A stretch of DNA of 64,000 nucleotides from JAKQDH01 sp029558835 (GTDB lineage Bacteria; Planctomycetota; Phycisphaerae; UBA1845), in contig DAOQSN010000018.1 in NCBI GenBank assembly GCA_035356615.1, positions 37,058 to 101,057 on the forward strand. The letters run 5' to 3'. Shown one piece after another: positions 60,594 to 64,000 of the stretch. The position numbers and the translations under genes are program-made. Every line of letters starts with the position of its first letter. Position 1 is the first letter of the stretch. The notes under the pieces were generated by a model. That model searched no databases and was not told the origin of the DNA. It saw only the letters and a program-made list of their open reading frames with translations.

Positions 60594-62431
60594 CCGATCC
60601 GAGCGACATCATCGTCGGCATCGACCTGGGTACCACCAACTCGCTTGTCGCTTACGCGGACGAGGCGGGTCCACACCTGATCGCGGGTCCCGGCGGCCCG
60701 GATGACGTGCTCCTGCCCTCGGTCATCGGCTTTGACGATCAAGGGCGGGTCCGCACGCTGGGGCGGGAGGCCCGCGCGCACGCCGTCGAAAGGCCGCTGA
60801 CGACCGTCTACTCCGTCAAGCGCCTCATGGGCAAAGGCTGCGCCGAGCTGACGGACGAGGCGCGGCACCTGTCGTACCGCGTCGGCCCGCACCCGGCGAC
60901 CGGCGAGCGCGACGTGGCGGCCGTACTGATCGGCGCGCAGGCGTTCACGCCGCCGGAGCTGAGCGCCCTGATCCTGCGGGAGTTGAAGGAGCGTGCGGAG
61001 CGACACTTCGGGCGACCGGTGCAGCGGGCGGTGATTACGGTGCCCGCCCAGTTCGATGACGCGCAGCGGCAGGCCACGCGGGACGCCGGCGTGATTGCGG
61101 GGCTGGACGTGGTGCGGATCGTGAACGAGCCCACGGCTGCGGCCCTCGCCTACGGCCTGCAGCGTCGCGAGCGGGCGACGGTGGCCGTGTATGACCTGGG
61201 CGGCGGGACGTTCGACATCTCCATCCTGCGTCTGGAAGGGGGCGTCTTCGAGGTCAAGGCGACCAACGGGGACACCCATCTCGGCGGCGACGACTTCGAC
61301 CGGACGCTGATCGACCTCTTCATCCAGGAGATTCGCGCGGAGTTTGACGTTGACCTGAACGTGCCGACGATCCGGCAGCAATTGCGCACGCTGTCCGAGC
61401 AGATCAAGATGCGCCTCAGCGACCAGGAGAGCGCGCCGGTGGAGATCGCGCTGGGACGCGGGCGGGTGTACCGGCGGACGCTGACGCGGGACGAGTTTGA
61501 GGGCCTGATTACCCCGCTGGTCGAGCGGACGATCGCGGCCTGCGGACGGGCGTTGGCGGCGGGACGGCTTACGCCGGCGGACATCGACCAAGTGGTGCTG
61601 GTGGGGGGCTCAACGCGGGTACCGCTGGTGCGCCGCCGGGTGGCCGAGGTCTTCGGACGCAGTCCGTACACCGCGCTGAACCCCGAACAGGTCGTCGCGC
61701 TGGGGGCGGCCATGCAGGGCGCCATCCTGGCCGGCGTGCAGCAGGACATGCTGCTGCTTGATGTTACGCCGTTGTCGCTCGGCATCGAGACGCTCGGCGG
61801 AGCAATGAGCAAGCTGATTCCCGCGAACATGCGGGTACCGTGCCAGGCTACCGAGACGTTCACCACGTTCCAGGACGGACAGGTCAACGTGCGCATCAAC
61901 GTGTTGCAGGGGGAGCGGGAGCTGGCGAAGGACTGCCGGTCTCTCGGCGTGTTCGACTTGAGCGGCATACCGCCGATGCCGGCCGGCATCCCCAAGATCG
62001 AGGTGACGTTCCTCATCGACCAGAACGGCATCCTGAACGTCTCCGCGCGCGAGCAGCGCAGCGGCAAGATTGCAAGCGTGCAGATCGTACCCTCGCACGG
62101 TCTGACACGCGACGAGGTGCGCCGGATGGCCAGGGAGTCGGTGCAGTTCGCGCGGCAGGACATGGCCGCCCACCACCTGATCGACGTGCGGACGACGCTC
62201 CAATTTGATCTGAACAAAGCTGAGCAGATGCTGCGGCGTTTCGGGCACCTGCTGGAGACGCCCGAGCGGGAGCGACTGGCGGCTGACCTGGCGGAGCTGC
62301 GGGCGCTGGCGGAGACGTGCGCCGACCCGGCCGTCCTGAATGGGCGCCGCGAGCGCTTCAACCAGTCCACGGTGCGCCTGGCGGAGTTGGCCGTCGCGGC
62401 ATCGTTGCGCGAGGACAGCGCCGCGACGTAG
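60590..62431 (+). CDS. hscA: Fe-S chaperone HscA (Hsp70 family)
   Basis: Specialised Hsp70 that drives cluster release from IscU at the L-P-P-V-K motif. 613 residues, shorter than DnaK because the C-terminal lid is reduced. Nucleotide-binding domain: G-I-D-L-G-T-T-N-S at 10-18, I-V-N-E-P-T-A-A-A-L-A-Y, V-Y-D-L-G-G-G-T-F-D-I and V-L-V-G-G-S-T-R-V-P. Substrate domain from L-L-L-D-V-T-P-L-S-L-G-I near 386. Coupled to hscB by a four-base overlap. The identity as HscA rather than DnaK rests on operon position and lack of an acidic G/P tail. Confidence 0.95.
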   Translation: MTDPSDIIVGIDLGTTNSLVAYADEAGPHLIAGPGGPDDVLLPSVIGFDDQGRVRTLGREARAHAVERPLTTVYSVKRLMGKGCAELTDEARHLSYRVGPHPATGERDVAAVLIGAQAFTPPELSALILRELKERAERHFGRPVQRAVITVPAQFDDAQRQATRDAGVIAGLDVVRIVNEPTAAALAYGLQRRERATVAVYDLGGGTFDISILRLEGGVFEVKATNGDTHLGGDDFDRTLIDLFIQEIRAEFDVDLNVPTIRQQLRTLSEQIKMRLSDQESAPVEIALGRGRVYRRTLTRDEFEGLITPLVERTIAACGRALAAGRLTPADIDQVVLVGGSTRVPLVRRRVAEVFGRSPYTALNPEQVVALGAAMQGAILAGVQQDMLLLDVTPLSLGIETLGGAMSKLIPANMRVPCQATETFTTFQDGQVNVRINVLQGERELAKDCRSLGVFDLSGIPPMPAGIPKIEVTFLIDQNGILNVSAREQRSGKIASVQIVPSHGLTRDEVRRMARESVQFARQDMAAHHLIDVRTTLQFDLNKAEQMLRRFGHLLETPERERLAADLAELRALAETCADPAVLNGRRERFNQSTVRLAELAVAASLREDSAAT

Positions 62432-62462
62432 CGGGTGTTCGCCCTGCCGGGACGGCGAGCGA

Positions 62463-62543
62463 CGAATGCAGAAGGCAGAATTGAGAATGCAGAAAGGACA
62501 CGCGCAGCCCGCGCCACTTTCTGCATTCTGCATTCATCATTCT
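62463..62543. repeat. GCAGAA/TTCTGC inverted repeat between hscA and fdx
   Basis: Left arm contains AGAATGCAGAAAG (62483-62495) and right arm CTTTCTGCATTCT (62516-62528), a perfect 13-bp stem extended by looser steps. Same family as 45590-45674. Confidence 0.8.
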
Positions 62544-62556
62544 GTTTTCGAGGGTC

Positions 62557-62735
62557 GCCCAGGTCCTGCGGACCGTACGTGTTTAGCGTGGGTGCCATGC
62601 CCTCACCCGCCGCAGGCGGGGGTGGGCATGTGGTCGGGCGTAAGAACATGCTTACCCGCGACTGCGGTCGCGGGAAAGCAAGGCACCCCGGTGCCCGCAT
62701 GCGCTAAACACGTACTGCGGACCTGGGGGACTGAT
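62557..62735. repeat. CCCAGGTCC hairpin repeat interrupted by the 141-bp element
   Basis: The left part CGCCCAGGTCCTGCGGAC ends at 62573. The right part resumes CTGCGGACCTGGGGGACTG at 62715. Joined at the shared CTGCGGAC, they give the same repeat as the intact copies at 50735 and 55371. Confidence 0.85.
62574..62714. mobile_element. 141-bp palindromic non-autonomous element, copy 2
   Basis: Ends CGTACGTGTTTAGCG on the left and CGCTAAACACGTA on the right, a perfect 13-bp terminal inverted repeat. Inside are hairpins CACCCGCC...GGCGGG(GG)TG and CCCGCGAC/GTCGCGGG. It is flanked by an exact 8-bp direct repeat CTGCGGAC (62566-62573 and 62715-62722). No coding capacity, so any transposition would need a transposase from elsewhere. 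Confidence 0.88.
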
Positions 62736-62826
62736 GAACCGCGGTCATGTGTTTGCAGCACAGGCATCTGCTCCCTGGCGGCCGTAGTCGGGGGGAGGCA
62801 CGGCACGCTCACGAGGAGAGCACTGC

Positions 62827-63276
62827 ATGGGCGGAATCAATCCCTACATCCGGCAGACTGAGGTGGCACGGCCGATGCGGCGGTACCGCATCACGTTTCT
62901 GCCCATCAATGTTGCGGTAGAGGTGGACCCGGAGCGCATTCCGTACAGCGCGGAGGGCCTGCCGGGCAGCATCCTGGAGATCGCGCTGGCGCATGGCGTC
63001 GAGCTCGACCACGCGTGCGGCGGCGTGTGTGCCTGCTCGACCTGCCACTGCCTCGTGCGCGAAGGCAGCCGCAGCCTGCCCGAGCCGAGCGATGCCGAGC
63101 TGGACCAGCTTGATAACGCACCCGGTGTCGGACCGCAGAGCCGTTTGGCCTGCCAGAGCGTGCCCGACGGGACGTGTGACTTGGTCGTGGAAGTCCCGGA
63201 GTGGAACCGGAATCTCATCCAGGAAGGCAAGAGGGAAGAGGCAAGAGGCAAGAGGGAGGAAGCGGGGGGCAGGTGA
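62827..63276 (+). CDS. fdx: ISC-type [2Fe-2S] ferredoxin
   Basis: Adrenodoxin-type ferredoxin that supplies electrons to cluster assembly. 149 residues. Ligands C64, C70, C73 (C-G-G-V-C-A-C-S-T-C) and C109 (R-L-A-C-Q), spacing C-x5-C-x2-C-x35-C. Two extra Cys (C68, C75) lie in the loop. ATG 62827 has GAGGAG eight bases upstream. The last 17 residues (E-G-K-R-E-E-A-R-G-K-R-E-E-A-G-G-R) are encoded by a simple GGCAAGAGG repeat and are not part of the fold. Confidence 0.95.
   Translation: MGGINPYIRQTEVARPMRRYRITFLPINVAVEVDPERIPYSAEGLPGSILEIALAHGVELDHACGGVCACSTCHCLVREGSRSLPEPSDAELDQLDNAPGVGPQSRLACQSVPDGTCDLVVEVPEWNRNLIQEGKREEARGKREEAGGR
63225..63262. repeat. GGCAAGAGG tandem repeat at the fdx 3' end
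   Basis: About four steps of GGCAAGAG with variants GGAAGAG, translated as the fdx C-terminus. Purine-only strand. Confidence 0.75.
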
Positions 63277-63319
63277 ATCACGCGGGATGGGTCCACCCGT
63301 GTGGGGAACGGCGAGCGGC

Positions 63320-63372
63320 GGAGTGCGACGAGAGGCGACAGTCGGAGGAGTGCGACACGAGGCGACAGTCGG
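63320..63372. repeat. two tandem copies of a 26-bp repeat upstream of iscX
   Basis: GGAGTGCGACGAGAGGCGAC with AGTCGG, repeated with an inserted AC. Each unit can fold as CGAC/GTCG. It lies between fdx and iscX in the operon. Confidence 0.7.
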
Positions 63373-63416
63373 CGGGCTGTGGCCGACGCGATCTACGGCG
63401 AGCGCGGAGCAATGCC

Positions 63417-63632
63417 ATGAAGGAGTTGACCTGGGACAGCCATGAGGACATCGCCCTGGCCCTGAATCGACGGTTCCCCGATGTAGACCCGCTCAGCGTG
63501 CGGTTCACGGACCTGCGCCGGTGGGTGTGCGAACTGGAGGACTTCGTCGGCGACCCCAAGGCCTGCACGGAGGCCAAGCTCGAGCGCATCCAAATGGCCT
63601 GGAAGGAGGAATGGGAGGAGGCCGAGGGCTGA
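63417..63632 (+). CDS. iscX: Fe-S assembly protein IscX
   Basis: Small acidic protein that binds IscS and iron and modulates cluster assembly. 71 residues. Family features: L-T-W-D-S-H-E-D-I-A-L-A-L, D-V-D-P-L-S-V-R-F-T-D-L-R-R-W-V and the C-terminal I-Q-M-A-W. ATG 63417 with GGAG eight bases upstream; a longer frame through the tandem repeats is discarded. Last gene of the ISC operon. Confidence 0.95.
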   Translation: MKELTWDSHEDIALALNRRFPDVDPLSVRFTDLRRWVCELEDFVGDPKACTEAKLERIQMAWKEEWEEAEG

Positions 63633-63660
63633 AGGGGACCAGGCAAAGGGGAAACCCGGA

Positions 63661-63762
63661 TGGGGTGCCCAAGCTTGCCGCAGGCAAGCGCCGGCATGCT
63701 GCCGGGACGCCCGCACGCGCCGTCTGGGAACATGGCGGCGCAGCGCTTGGCCATGCCACCCC
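63661..63762. repeat. GGTGGCATG-family palindromic element downstream of iscX
   Basis: Left end GGGGTGCCCAAGCTTGCC (less conserved), right end GCTTGGCCATGCCACCCC, internal CATGGCGGCGCAGCGCTTGG. It lies directly after the ISC operon and could fold at the end of its transcript. Confidence 0.75.
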
Positions 63763-63835
63763 AGGGCGTCGGTTGCTCTCCCTGCCCAGTGTACCCGTTT
63801 GGGCTCAATCAGTTGCTGGAATCGCGCGCGCTCGG

Positions 63836-63952
63836 CTAACAGCCCGTTGAAGAAGTAGCGTCGGCCCCCCGCGGCCGACGCAGAACGCCCCTGGCACACG
63901 GTTCACTGAGGGTCCCGGCGCTGGGCGGGGGTTCTTCAACAGGCTGCTAACC
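63836..63952. mobile_element. 117-bp inverted-repeat element (MITE-like)
   Basis: The ends GCTAACAGCCCGTTGAAGAA and TTCTTCAACAGGCTGCTAAC are inverted copies, 17 of 20 bases. Inside at 63856-63892 sits a GTAGCGTCGGCC...GGCCGACGCAG hairpin of the family also seen at 10500, 38325 and 50866. No gene within. The remaining bases to the window end show nothing. Confidence 0.7.
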
Positions 63953-64000
63953 CAAGTTAGACACCTGTCGAGCCTAAACGGCCCTAGCGACCCCGGGAAG

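Noticed and set aside
63201..63416. N-terminal extension of IscX through the tandem repeats
   Set aside because: The 72 extra codons are repeat-derived, and the family N-terminus plus a good ribosome-binding site place the start at 63417.

Overview
The window is very GC-rich chromosomal DNA, most likely from a planctomycete of the Phycisphaerae type. I infer this from three things. One is a secreted protein ending in a dockerin-like calcium repeat of the D-x-D-x-D kind. Another is a membrane protein ending in the C-x2-C...C-P-E-C-G zinc ribbon that is common in that phylum. The third is the mixture of an orthodox mraZ-rsmH-ftsL-ftsI cell-wall block with B12-type radical SAM proteins, TMTC-like glycosyltransferases and a sigma factor carrying a large extra N-terminal region. 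No rRNA, tRNA, CRISPR array, prophage or transposase gene was found.

Layout. 0.2-5.3 kb: small unknown proteins, a MazG-like pyrophosphohydrolase, the rRNA methyltransferase RsmJ, and a small membrane protein whose frame runs through a UGA. 5.6-14.3 kb: clpB, a zinc-ribbon membrane protein, lpxA, a family 4 uracil-DNA glycosylase, an alpha/beta hydrolase and a GT-C-like membrane protein. 14.6-24.8 kb: an EamA transporter, a large TPR/sialidase-like/dockerin lipoprotein, hutU, then divergent thrC and a Cys/Met-metabolism PLP enzyme, and a lone winged-helix plus PD-(D/E)XK protein. 24.9-32.7 kb: a TMTC/TPR membrane protein, an ApgM-family enzyme, and a minus-strand operon of a small protein and two B12-type radical SAM proteins. 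32.7-34.1 kb is gene-poor and looks decayed. 34.1-44.0 kb (all minus): the unusual sigma factor, a coiled-coil membrane protein, and mraZ, rsmH, a LysM protein, ftsL and ftsI. 44.4-49.1 kb (minus): a GT4 glycosyltransferase, an ABC-2 exporter coupled to miaA, and an Nfu-type scaffold. 49.6-56.6 kb (plus): a secreted helical-repeat protein and an oppABCD-like peptide importer without oppF. 57.1-63.6 kb (plus): a complete ISC iron-sulphur operon, iscR-iscS-iscU-iscA-hscB-hscA-fdx-iscX, with a palindrome over its probable promoter.

The functional themes are linked. The ISC operon and the Nfu scaffold could supply clusters to the Fe-S proteins here: the radical SAM pair, the glycosylase, the ferredoxin and IscR itself. 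thrC, the gamma-synthase-like enzyme and perhaps the ApgM-family protein point to homoserine, threonine and methionine metabolism.

The most striking feature lies between the genes. The intergenic DNA is packed with several families of short palindromic repeats. One family, about 141 bp long, is clearly a mobile element. Two copies in opposite orientation (5343-5484 and 62574-62714) each sit inside an older hairpin repeat and are flanked by 8-bp duplications. Removing the insert restores a perfect hairpin. Another family with GGGTGGCATG ends occurs at seven or more places and one copy lies in frame at the start of the oppB-like gene. Other simple repeats have become the C-termini of thrC and fdx.
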